A stretch of DNA of 64,000 nucleotides, taken from positions 54,329,484 to 54,393,483 of the forward strand of contig CM018697.1 of assembly GCA_009363875.1 (NCBI GenBank). Direction: 5' to 3'. The stretch's first letter is position 1. The number at the start of each line of letters is the position of its first letter. A program made the translations under genes and the position numbers. Of the stretch, positions 37,990 through 47,682 are shown in pieces. Under the pieces are notes generated by a model, which worked only from the letters and a program-made list of their open reading frames with translations, made no database searches and was not told where the DNA came from. The DNA is from Mikania micrantha. Lineage: Eukaryota > Streptophyta > Magnoliopsida > Asterales > Asteraceae.

Positions 37990-38415
37990 GCCGAACCTTC
38001 TTTGGCGAATCAAATCTGAAAAACGAACCTATGGTTCGTTGGCCACAAGCAGCCGAACCCTAGTGGGTCTCATGAACCTGCACGAACCTTGGTACTGATT
38101 CCCAAACCATCACGAACCTTTGGAGTCTTGGTGAACCAAAACGAACCCTACATGGTTCGTTTCATGATCAGCCGAACAAATGCATGCAGCGAACCCATGC
38201 AGACAACTTCACCGAACCAGGGAATGTCCAACGAACCATCCATGCATCAATTACGAACCCTGATGGGTTTCACGAACCTCAGGGTGCCGAACCATTTAGG
38301 TTTCCAGGTAGAACCTTTTCAGTAAGCCGGACGAACCCTATATCCTTTAAGATGGCCGAACCTTGATGTCTTTTATGTTCGGCGAACCTAAACTTCTGAA
38401 ACTAAAAGGTTCGCT
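37990..38415 (+). repeat. CGAACC array in X 5' LTR
   Basis: About fifteen CGAACC motifs, often extended to CGAACCCT, occur at irregular intervals with a few inverted GGTTCG copies. The array lies in the transcribed part of the LTR. It appears unchanged in the 3' LTR (about 60730-61155). Confidence 0.8.
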
Positions 38416-38427
38416 GCCTAGTATGGC

Positions 38428-38800
38428 AGCCCATAGCTATCCGGCCCAACTAAATGATACAAGGCCCAAACCCCATTAACAATTCGACCCATAGACTAAA
38501 ACCAAACACAATTGAGTTAGCTTGACCCATTAAGACCTCTAATTGGCCCAATGTCACTTTGGAAACCTTAAATGGTCTACATGTACATTGGTTGGCCCAA
38601 CTCAAACCCTTTAGGCCCAATTCAAATCCATTCGGTCCACTAAGATCTTAATCGGTCGATATTGTCTTTGGCATGTTACAAGGCCTATATACATGTTGTT
38701 GGGCCAACATCACACTCATTTGGCCCAACACCACATTCAAATGGCCCATGGCCTTTGTATAAGTCTATCATGATTTTATGGGCTTAAGGCCCATTGTTGG
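38428..38800 (+). repeat. GGCCCA/TGGGCC cluster in X 5' LTR
   Basis: About a dozen GGCCCA-type motifs (GGCCCAACT, GGCCCAATG, GGGCCAACA and similar) follow the CGAACC array directly. In plant promoters TGGGCC/GGCCCA is a known site-II-type (TCP-binding) element, but here it lies downstream of the TATA. Confidence 0.65.
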
Positions 38801-39826
38801 CCACAACTCAAGGTGATTGTAACTTGATCTTAGTTGGTTTAAATTACAACCTAACCTAATCATAGGATCAAGTTACAATCTCAAGGACTTAATCAATGTA
38901 AACATTTATATCAAAACTCATGTTAAGGTATTCAAAACAGAGGATTTATTTCACGGCATTCAAAAAACTAAGGATTTAATTTATGGGATTAAATCAAGGT
39001 TTTCAATCATGTTTTCACATAAGGCATTAACACGCTCGTTTAAAGTAAGGGTCAGAAACATGGTGTCTATTGTTGTAAACAAACTTATGAATGCATCAAG
39101 TATCATATTCATTAGCGTTAGTACTGGGTGATCACAACAAGGGAAAGCGGACACACACATTGGGGCAGACCGATTGCTGCAGTTAGTTTTTAAATTTGTT
39201 TTATAAACTAACTGCAGATTTCGGTTACATATGGTTTTATCAAAACTGTTGACACATTATCTAACTCCAAACGTGGTTTGGGACTTGATATTATATGTTG
39301 ACTCTCGTGCAAACCGTGATTGGACTGTTTACACTCATTTTCTACTTGATGTTAGTTTGGGTTGCAGCTCATCCATGTGAACCGTTTATTACTTTAACAT
39401 ACCTATGCCTTATATCATATATTCATGTTTACAAATGATTAAACCTATTGTTCTCACCAACTACGTCTGTAGTTGACAGTTACTTTTCACGTGTTTCAGG
39501 TAATCAGGTTTAAGACTTTCGCAGGGACAACTAAGGAGACCATACTAAGATAGAACAAGATGAAGAAACATGCTAGGATGGATTAGAAACACACTAAATC
39601 CTAATTGTTTAATTGTCTTGTTTGAAGTCTTATTTTGTAAACTATATTTTGGGTCTGTAGTTGTCTTTCTTTTGATAGATAGATTGTCTGTAACTAAACA
39701 ATTGTCTAAACATTATGAAATGTAGTAATCCATTGTGGTTGTTCTTATTCAATACTTGTGCATGATTCAACTGTTCATACGTCACCGCGCCGTGGATTCC
39801 GCACGCGGCGCAGGGGTGTGACAGGT

Positions 39827-39839
39827 TGGTATCAGAGCC
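39827..39839 (+). other. Primer-binding site of X
   Basis: TGGTATCAGAGCC starts three bases after the 5' LTR and is complementary to the 3' end of initiator tRNA-Met. Confidence 0.95.
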
Positions 39840-40150
39840 AAGGTTGTAGAGAACTAGGAAAAAACCAATGTTTAATGATCTAGACTATAACCTAAGCTAC
39901 CCAATAGGACTAAGTGCTATAGGCTTGAGGATACTTAGGATCTAAGTAACTTAAGTGAGCATTAAGTCTACATTAAGCTTGAAAGATCTTAGGGACATTT
40001 TTCTAAGATTAGATATCGAGTCAAGTAATTTGAATCGGAATTCTATAATTTTAGAAACCGAATTAAATTTCTCACACGTATTCATTTAAGGATTTCAGAG
40101 GCAAGGATCTGTATTCTTAGTATCCTTGATTTGAAATTCTCACACAGAGT

Positions 40151-40480
40151 TCATTATAGGAATTCAAAGGTCAAGATCTATTAATTTAGAATCTTGATTT
40201 GAAATCCTTGTCATATTCATTATAGGAATTCAAAGGTCAAGATCTATTAATTTAGAATCTTGATTTGAAATCCTTGTCATATTCATTATAGGAATTCAAA
40301 GGTCAAGATCTATTAATTTAGAATCTTGATTTGAAATCCTTGTCATATTCATTATAGGAATTCAAAGGTCAAGATCTATTAATTTAGAATCTTGATTTGA
40401 AATCCTTGTCATATTCGTTATAGGAATTCAAAGGTCAAGATCTATTAATTTAGAGTCTTGATTTGAAGTCCTTGTCATGT
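40151..40480 (+). repeat. 66-bp tandem repeat, five copies
   Basis: Copies begin at 40151, 40217, 40283, 40349 and 40415 (TCATTATAGGAATTCAAAGG...). Only the first copy remains in the second, truncated leader at 62895-62949. Confidence 0.95.
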
Positions 40481-40771
40481 TATCATTAGCAGGTGTTCAT
40501 TATCATAGGAACTTTATAACTTAGAATCTGTGTAACAGTATTCTTTAGTTGAAGTTCTTACAGGAGATCATTATACTCAATACTGTAGGTATTGAGAACC
40601 TAGGTTAATTAACCTAGGACACACATGCTGAAACCTAAGGTTTTAATTTCTAGTAGATTAAGAACCTTGGTTTACACAATCATAATCATATCCATAGTAC
40701 AAGAGGCAATCATGAAACAATCATAATCAATCAACAGTTGGAATCTTAGCCCCAAATATAGACGACGGATT

Positions 40772-40843
40772 AACGCTGACGTGCGGAGGTAAGTGGTGGG
40801 TCGGTGAGAGCTTACCCTATATATAAGCTTATTTCAGTATGTT
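40772..40843 (+). other. Stem-loop element, X leader copy 1 (weak)
   Basis: The arms AACG-CTGA and TCAG-TATGTT pair only with a two-base bulge. The core keeps AAGTGGTGGGTCGG, a GGGT...ACCC pairing and CCCTATATATAAGC, so it belongs to the family although its outer stem is imperfect. Confidence 0.5.
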
Positions 40844-41293
40844 AGGGGGAATCCGGCGTTCGTATTTGGAGTGAGGATTCGGGAGCAACTGGGAACATTG
40901 AACATTAGTCAAACACATGGGATACAAACATTGGAGAAACAATCAGTGGTGAATCAAATCATAGTGTAATTCAAACTTGGATGAACCAAACATATTGGTG
41001 AATCAATCAAGTTGTGAACATTCTTTCAATGTAAACCTTTAAGTGAAACTCTTAAGTGTTTTTACATACTTAGTACGTACTAACATAGGTTAACAGAAAA
41101 GTGTAGAGCACACGTATGATTAGTTCTACATGTTAACGATGGTTAGTAGGTGCACACATAACACAATCATAGTTCAATCATGGATTCTATCATAGTTCAA
41201 ATTGATCAAAGATCATGGGATTCTTACTCAATGGAACACACTTGGAAATCAGTACAAACATGTTGCCAAATGCTAGCAAGGACATGATCGTGG

Positions 41294-41380
41294 TATATCG
41301 AAGCGGTGGTGGGATGGCGTCTGGGCTGGCAGTTTGCTTGACCCTTTCGTATGCCCTATATATAAGCTATCTTCGGTATA
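41294..41380 (+). other. Stem-loop element, X leader copy 2
   Basis: The arms TATATCGAAG (41294-41303) and CTTCGGTATA (41371-41380) form a 10-bp stem with one G-U. Inside are GGTGGTGGGATGG, a small hairpin GGCAG...TTG(A)CC with a bulged A (41328-41343), and TGCCCTATATATAAGC. Confidence 0.75.
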
Positions 41381-41600
41381 TCGGGAAAGTGTCAGTGTGT
41401 AGGTTTGGTGGAAAGAGATCATGAGACATCGCACATATTCACATGATAAGTATGCAAATAAGTTGATAACTTATACGTGTACTGGATCATATTACAATTG
41501 AATGATAATATTAGTAGTATGGATATATTACTAACTTTATCATGCAAATTCAATTGTATCATTCCTCATTGCTGACCCGCTTGTGGCTTCTATTCGTAGA

Positions 41601-42810
41601 ATGCCTCCCCGACGTGATCCTAACGGAGGGGGTTCGACAAGTGGCAACGACGATGAGATCAACAAGATTGCCCGAGCCATCGCTATACACATGAGAGATG
41701 TCATTCCGGGCATGGTCACTGATATTACCCAGAATCTTCGGGGAAGTACTAGTGATTCAGCACATAACTCAAACGCTACAACTACTGGAACTGCTAACTT
41801 CACTTTCAAGCAGTTCAATGATGCTAAGCCTCCTAAGTACGCTGGTACTGAAGGAGCTACTGGTCTACTACAGTGGTTAGAGAGCATTGAGGACATTCTC
41901 GACTTCACTGGATGCCCTGAGAATCTGAAGGTCAAGATGGCCTCAAGCGCTTTTCACAAAGGCGCACTCACCTGGTGGAATTCTGAAAAGAACACCAGAG
42001 GACGCGAAGTCGCCTTAGCTTTACCGTGGGACGGTTTCAAAAATCTGCTTGTGGAAAAGTTTTGTCCACGTCACGAACTGACGAAATTGGAGGTGGAGAT
42101 GTGGAATCTGGTGCAGGACAGTGGTGAAAACGCTAAATATACAACTCGTTTCCATGAGTTGTGCATTCTAGTGCCCCATTTGGTTACTCCTCTATCCCGC
42201 AGGATAGAGAAATACATTGAAGGTTTACCTCTAGTTGTTAGAGGAACTGTTATGGGGAACAACCCCACTACTTTAGAGGCTGTCATACAACTGGGTGCTA
42301 CTCTTACTGAAGAGTATGTAAAGTCTGGAGTGCTCACCCGAAAGGGATTCAAGAGAGCACAGATTGAAGAAGGCAAGAAGCCTGAACAACACCATCACAA
42401 GAAGAAGAAACCAAAGACGATCAAGAACTTTGCAGCCCTGACTGCAGTTACTACTACTCATGCCACACCTATCACAGCTATGCCACAACCTGCTAACGCC
42501 AGAAAGTCTTATACTGGCACATTTCCACTTTGCACCAGATGCCAATACCATCACTTACCCACTACTCCATGCAAGAAGTGTCTCAAATGTGGGCGTATGG
42601 GACACTTTGCAGCTACATGCCGAGCTGCTCATCTTGCTGCTGCAACTACTGCTACCACTACCACTGCTGCTACAGGTGGAAGGGCCTGTTATAATTGTGG
42701 AGCAGAAGGACACTTCAGAAACCAGTGTCCAAAACTCAACAACACTACTGCTACTGCTCGTGCCTTTGTTATCGGAACTGCCAAAGCACGGGAGGATCCG
42801 GCAGTTATCA
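41601..42810 (+). CDS. gag: Gag of X (5' part of a Gag-Pol ORF cut by Y)
   Basis: Gag forms the virus-like particle and binds genomic RNA. The start at 41601 (MPPRRD) is preferred over the in-frame ATG at 41583 because Y Gag begins MPPRR and an acceptor-like AG lies just before it. The retrotransposon-type capsid region includes TGLLQWLESIED, FCPRHELTKLE and EKYIEGLP. Two zinc knuckles follow: CLKCGRMGHFAATC (about residues 325-338) and CYNCGAEGHFRNQC (about 363-376). The frame is open into the Y insertion, whose LTR supplies a stop within two codons; originally it ran on into protease. A truncated Gag of about 405 residues could still be made. Confidence 0.9.
42806..42810. repeat. Target-site duplication of Y, left (TATCA)
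   Basis: TATCA precedes the 5' LTR of Y; the right copy at 56312-56316 reads CATCA, one mismatch. In either form the X reading frame continues across the site. Confidence 0.7.
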
Positions 42811-43139
42811 TGTAACATCACTGTACTTTCAGTTGTCCGTACGTCCGTACATCCGTACGATTGTACTGTTACGACTGGAGATTTATTTATTATGAATGAT
42901 TATGAAATTATTGATTGACATTACTGATATTATCACTGTTACTGGTATACATGATTATAGCATATTTATTATACGCATAAACCACGGGAAGTTTAGTTGT
43001 AATTCAACTAAACAGACCCGTAGTGTTTATCGCAGTTATTTATTACTGATGATGAAGGATTGTTGGCTGAGATTGGAATGAGGTTAGAATTGGAAGTTTG
43101 GTTGAGTCTGGTTACTAAACGTAGTCAAGGACCCATGGT

Positions 43140-43234
43140 CATGGTTTATCGAAATAGCGGTGGGACGGTGGCTAGGGCAGTTGCGACTGACCCTTACATA
43201 TGCCCTATACATATGCATATTTCGGTCTATCATG
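43140..43234 (+). other. Stem-loop element, Y 5' LTR copy
   Basis: The arms CATGGTTTATCGAAAT and ATTTCGGTCTATCATG form an 8-bp inner and 6-bp outer stem around a small internal loop. The core carries GCGGTGGGACGGTGG, the hairpin GGGCAGT-TGCG-ACTG(A)CCC (43175-43193) and TGCCCTATACATATGC. Confidence 0.75.
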
Positions 43235-43833
43235 GATGTGTCAGTGACTAGGGTTTAGTGGGTTTTTGGTTTGGAAAATGATAATATTAAAGTTATTAAA
43301 GAATGGGAATTAATTACGCGAAGTGAGGTTACGAATGCTATTTAACCGTGAATATTAATTTAGGAATATTAACTTAATAATGTATTCGCGCGAGTGACGA
43401 TTCACGCGAATATAATTATTAGGAATAATATTCTAAAACGATATTCCATAAATCATAGATCAAATCAAAATGCGATACGAGCATCGGATTCGCAAAGGTG
43501 ACGATCTTTACGAATACGTACGCGAGTAACCCGTTTCGACAAGATATGTAAATAATATTTAATGATATTAAATTAATGATTGTGAACTTAAAACGTTTAT
43601 TAGGAATCACAACCTAAAATGTTTTCGAATAAATTAATTTATTTAAATAATTATTTAACGAAAACCGAAAACGGAATTTATTTTACGGAACAATTTATTT
43701 AAGCTTATTTTAATTAAACAAAACTAATTTATTAAAAAAGGTTATTGTTTTAAATATGTTACGTTAGAAAACCGAGCATTTTATTTATTATTATCGCGAT
43801 AAAAACGAGACCGAGCACGTAAAGATGACGCGC

Positions 43834-43841
43834 ATTATAAG
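43834..43841 (+). promoter_or_regulatory. TATA-like box of Y 5' LTR
   Basis: ATTATAAG lies about 45 bp before the CT-dinucleotide run. The placement matches the TATA/CT layout of X and the solo LTR, but the box is weaker. Confidence 0.5.
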
Positions 43842-44213
43842 AAAGAATTTCTTCTTTCTTTTTCATTTCAACAAATTACTCTCTCTCTCTAAAAAACACA
43901 CACACCCACATTCTCTCTACCTTCTCACTAGTTTTTCTTGATCATTACTCCACGAAATCGAGGGATCTTGGTGTCCACACGTTCGTGTGAACGAGAGCTA
44001 CAAGAGGATACAAAGAAGTCAAGCTTTAGATCGAGTTTGTGAGGTATGTAGACGTTTTTATTTTCGGTTTTCATTTAGGTATCTAGAATCGGTTGATGTT
44101 ATTACCCCTTAAACGATTTTAGGGTTCTAGATGGGAAATCGAGTTGTGGTTGTAATCATGGAAGCCATTAACGACCTTAAACCTGCAAAAACTTGAAGTT
44201 GAAGGTGATGAGC

Positions 44214-44690
44214 TGATGGTTCGTGACACAGACCAAGGGCCGAACCCTGTAGCTCACCCGGACGAACCCTAGCTGGGCGGGAACAAGGGTGGCGAACTAT
44301 TGTTTCAGCCGAACACTAGATGAAACAAACCTCCTTGTTCCTTCTTGCCACGAACCCTGAAAAGTCATGGCCGAACCCTGGCCAATTACAGGTGGTTCCA
44401 GCCGAACCCTGCATGCTCACTATGGTCGAACCTTTTCTTGTCACGAACCCAGCGAACCCTCGGCAGACCTTAAGCTTCTACGAACCATATGGGCTTAGCC
44501 GAACCCTAGTTACACCGAACCATTTGGTTTGGGACACGAATCTTGATGAGTAAACCCTACTAAGCGAACCTAGCCACATAGATTCTAACTGCCGAACCCT
44601 AGTCACCTTAAGAGCCGAACCCTATGCCATAACATTAACAGGTTCGCTGCCCTAGAGGCTATTCAAACCCAAACGAACCTAAGCTAGGGT
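44214..44690 (+). repeat. CGAACC array in Y 5' LTR
   Basis: About fifteen CGAACC motifs, commonly GCCGAACCCT, are irregularly spaced with GGTTCG at both ends. The 3' LTR copy (about 54020-54505) has one extra 9-bp unit. Confidence 0.8.
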
Positions 44691-45328
44691 TAAGGGGAAG
44701 ATTAAGAACTAGGAGAGATTAAGGATAACCATGCATGCATAATTGATAATAGTCACCACCTTTTACTTGACTATATATACATATATAATTATGTAGACTC
44801 ATTATGAAATGTAAACTTGGGAAGAAATAACTTAAACATAAATTGTTTTAAATATGGATTTGAATTAAGTGATATGAATCATGGTGGTTGATTTATTGAA
44901 GGCATGCATGTGTATCTTTAAAGATAAGGATGAATAAAGAAAATAACCTTGGTTAACAAGCGGGGATCATACATACAAGTTTTCAATTAAACATTATTAA
45001 GTTATAGTTGAAAACTTAGGTGTCTAAGATGCATTTTGTGTTGATCACTTATTAAGGATTTTTGGTTATCACTTAAACTAACAAGTTTGGATGATTTTCT
45101 TGTGATAATCATTTCAAAGTTTCAAGTGTACAACTTAACTTAGAATAAAGAAACTAAGTTAAAACGACATTGTGATTAAGAATAAACACTTACGACTAAC
45201 TAAGTTGAAATACTACTCATATACTTATGAGCACGAAAACACGCGCTAATTGCAGATAATTGAGTGGATCTTGAGATTTATTTACGCGAGCGCGCATACT
45301 TCTAAAACATTGAATCTCAGGACTACAG

Positions 45329-46204
45329 GTGAGTTCTCATAACCTCCCTTTCTTTAAACTGTTTTTAGTTTTAAAACTCGGAGGTGAAACATGTATACCA
45401 GATTTAATATTATTTTGATAATTCAAGGTTAATACCTGTTTATCAATACGATATTTACAACTTTAAATTATTAATTATTATGGATTATCTATTATTATTT
45501 CATATCCGTGTAAACATTGTTATTGACTTAGGTCAATAACAAAGATTACATGTATTGTCACGTGGATGATTTCCACATCCGTGAAGTATTTCTTTTGACT
45601 TCGGTTAATTGCTTTGACTTCATGTATTGTCACGTGGAGGGTTTCCACATCCGTGAAGTATTGCTTTTGACTTCGGTTAATTGCTTTGACTTCATGTATT
45701 GTCACGTGGAGGGTTTCCACATCCGTGAAGTATTGCTTTTGACTTCGGTTAATTGTTTTGACTTCATGTATTGTCACGTGGTTAGCGACCACTCCATGAT
45801 TTATGTATTTAACTTATGTTAACTACACAAGGAATCATGTATAGTCACGAACATTGGTTGAGAATATGATTGATTGAGTTTGGTTGATTTGTTGTGGACT
45901 GATTATCTATGTTTGACTATGATTAATTGTGATTAATTATGAATGATTGGTTATGTGATTATGTGATTGTATATGTGTATGATTGATGAATTGGTGGATG
46001 TGTGTTGGATTATATTATACAGGTATTCATATGGAATTCCTCATGAAGATCATAAGTTCTATAATCGTTTTAACAAAGCATTTTATAATACTCTTTTATA
46101 CATAAACTTTCAAACTTATTTTACTAAAACCTTTTTAAATAAAAAGACTTATGATTACTCACCAACTACTTTGTAGTTGACACTTGATTTCTTACATGTT
46201 TCAG
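45329..46204 (+). other. Candidate intron in Y LTR (predicted from splice motifs)
   Basis: A strong donor, CAG|GTGAGTTC (GT at 45329), and an acceptor, TTCTTACATGTTTCAG|GTGATGG (AG at 46203-46204), bound 876 bp. The equivalent pairs would span 466 bp in the Z 3' LTR (12711-13176) and 1367 bp in the solo LTR (4166 back to 2800). Transcript evidence is lacking, so this is a motif-based prediction. Confidence 0.4.
45551..45790 (+). repeat. 72-bp tandem repeat with CACGTGG boxes (Y 5' LTR)
   Basis: Copies start at 45551, 45623, 45695 and 45767 (the last is partial). Each has CACGTGG, a G-box core, a TTGACTT W-box-like core and a short GTGGA/TCCAC hairpin. Since 72 is a multiple of three, both strands give repetitive open frames that are artefacts of the repeat. 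Confidence 0.9.
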
Positions 46205-46498
46205 GTGATGGAGACAAGTAGGAATGAAGAGAGGATCTCTTCTATTTTGGACATCATCATATAGGATCATGGACTTAGTTAATTAACTAAATTTCTGGCG
46301 ATTAGAGTTTAGTTAGTTTAACTAATTCTTTTGTGTATTTGACATACTTGATTCATGATAAACATGATTTTTGTGTAATTATGGTGGTTGATTAAATGAT
46401 ATATGATGATATGATTTAGATGCCCATGAGCTTGTGAACAATCTACACATCCCTCGTGGCATCCCGATGATTCCGCCGTCGGTCGGGGTGTTACAGAT

Positions 46499-46511
46499 TG
46501 GTATCAGAGCC
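46499..46511 (+). other. Primer-binding site of Y
   Basis: TGGTATCAGAGCC starts three bases after the LTR, as in X and Z, and matches initiator tRNA-Met. Confidence 0.95.
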
Positions 46512-46734
46512 TGGGTTATAGGGAATTAGGTTACTAGAAATGGTTGACCTAGTCTATAACCGTAGGATACCCTAGTATGAATTAATTTCATACACTAGTT
46601 AGTATACTCAGGATTTCATGCTTATGTGTTTATTACATGTTAACTGAACTTCTGATATACATCTGATTACATATGCTGCTTATTAATTTCTTGCTTATGT
46701 GTGCCCTAATGATTCGATAAGGACATGCACGTGG

Positions 46735-46819
46735 TGTATCGTAAAGGTGGTGGGACGTTGGCTAGGGCAGTTGCGACTGACCCTTACATATGCCCTATAT
46801 ATATACCATTTACGGTACA
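46735..46819 (+). other. Stem-loop element, Y leader copy 1
   Basis: The arms TGTATCGTAAA (46735-46745) and TTTACGGTACA (46809-46819) form an 11-bp stem with one G-U. The core has AGGTGGTGGGACG, the hairpin GGGCAGT-TGCG-ACTG(A)CCC (46765-46783) and TGCCCTATATATATACC. Confidence 0.8.
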
Positions 46820-46958
46820 TTAGGTGGATGTCAGTATTGAAGAATGTGGGAACTACCCGTTTGGGAAATTATTTGCTTAGGAACTTAATTGTTTATGAAT
46901 TGCTTGCCTTAGGAAATATATGTTTGAGCTATAAACTCCAGACAAGGACACACTCGTA

Positions 46959-47045
46959 GTATACTACAAAGGTGGTGGGACGGTGGCTGGGGCAGTTGCG
47001 ACTGACCCCTACATATGCCCTATACATATACCATTTGTAGTATAT
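46959..47045 (+). other. Stem-loop element, Y leader copy 2
   Basis: The arms GTATACTACAAA (46959-46970) and TTTGTAGTATAT (47034-47045) form a 12-bp stem with one G-U at its end. The central hairpin has four G-C pairs plus CAGT/ACTG with a bulged A (46989-47009). Confidence 0.8.
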
Positions 47046-47682
47046 TGGGGGTCTGTCAGTGTCAGGAACTTAGGATATTACTAGGAATTATTGTGAGATG
47101 GATGTTGATGGTCTGTTGGTTAAGATTGGTTTGGATTGACACTTTGGATGATCACACTTGATAAACACTTATAAATTCCCTTATGAAACACACAGATTGG
47201 ACACGTAGGGTGCATAGGATCAACGAACAATACGAATACTTAGTGATAAATTGAGGAATTGGATGTTGATATAGACACTTGATGATAATATAAACGCATA
47301 GTGATGATACTAACACTTAGTGGTGGTATGGACACTTGATGAAAATAAGCTATAGGGAAGATATGAACACTTAGTGACAATAAGAGCACTTCGTGATGAT
47401 ATGAGCCCTTAATGATGATTATTGACATTGGGATTGATATGGATTTTAGTGAACTTAGACAATTGGGGGAAATTTAATGTCAGGTGAACTTAGACATTAG
47501 GTGAACTTAGAAATAGGCAAGCCTACATGTCAGGTGAACTTAGACATTAGGCAAACCTAGTTGTCCAAGGGAACTAGAGATCACTTCACTCAAAATTATC
47601 CTACCGAGGATAAGGTTTGTGAAGTGAGACTTATGGTGAACTGCATGACACACTCTACACACTAACAAGGGCATAATCGTGG

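Larger units (their letters stand above)
36929..39823 (+). repeat. 5' LTR of X
   Basis: It starts TGTAACATTTG and ends GGTGTGACA. Landmarks in order: stem-loop element (37113-37178), TATA (37560), CT-rich leader, CGAACC array (37990-38415), GGCCCA cluster (38428-38800), a diverged donor-like AAGTAAGGGTCAGAAACATG (39046), the hairpin CAACTAC-GTCT-GTAGTTG (39458-39475), GTGTTTCAG ending at 39499, and a terminal GC hairpin (39787-39811). Confidence 0.9.
39840..41600 (+). other. Untranslated leader of X
   Basis: About 1.76 kb without a convincing ORF. It holds a 66-bp tandem repeat (40151-40480), two stem-loop elements (40772-40843 and 41294-41380), and an acceptor-like TTCTATTCGTAG one base before the gag ATG. 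Confidence 0.8.
42811..46495 (+). repeat. 5' LTR of Y
   Basis: It starts TGTAACATCAC and ends GTGTTACA. In order it has a stem-loop element (43140-43234), a TATA-like ATTATAAG (43834), a CT run (about 43882-43895), a CGAACC array (44214-44690), a donor CAGGTGAGTTC (45329), a 72-bp repeat (45551-45790), the hairpin CAACTAC-TTT-GTAGTTG (46163-46179), TGTTTCAG ending at 46204, and a terminal hairpin (46463-46488). Confidence 0.95.

Noticed and set aside
38089..38366. ORFs of 60-78 codons across the CGAACC array in X LTRs (and 60833-61110)
   Set aside because: Their composition (NEP, RTN, EPF repeats) is just translated CGAACC motif; position in a transcribed untranslated leader argues against coding.
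41294..41380. Hammerhead ribozyme as in plant retrozymes
   Set aside because: Neither CTGATGA nor a GAAA partner in the right place could be found in the stem-loop copies; the elements are also autonomous-sized.
45520..45822. Two overlapping 90-codon ORFs with repeated peptides
   Set aside because: The 72-bp repeat is a multiple of three and lacks stops in several frames, so both strands stay open by chance. No start context or homology.
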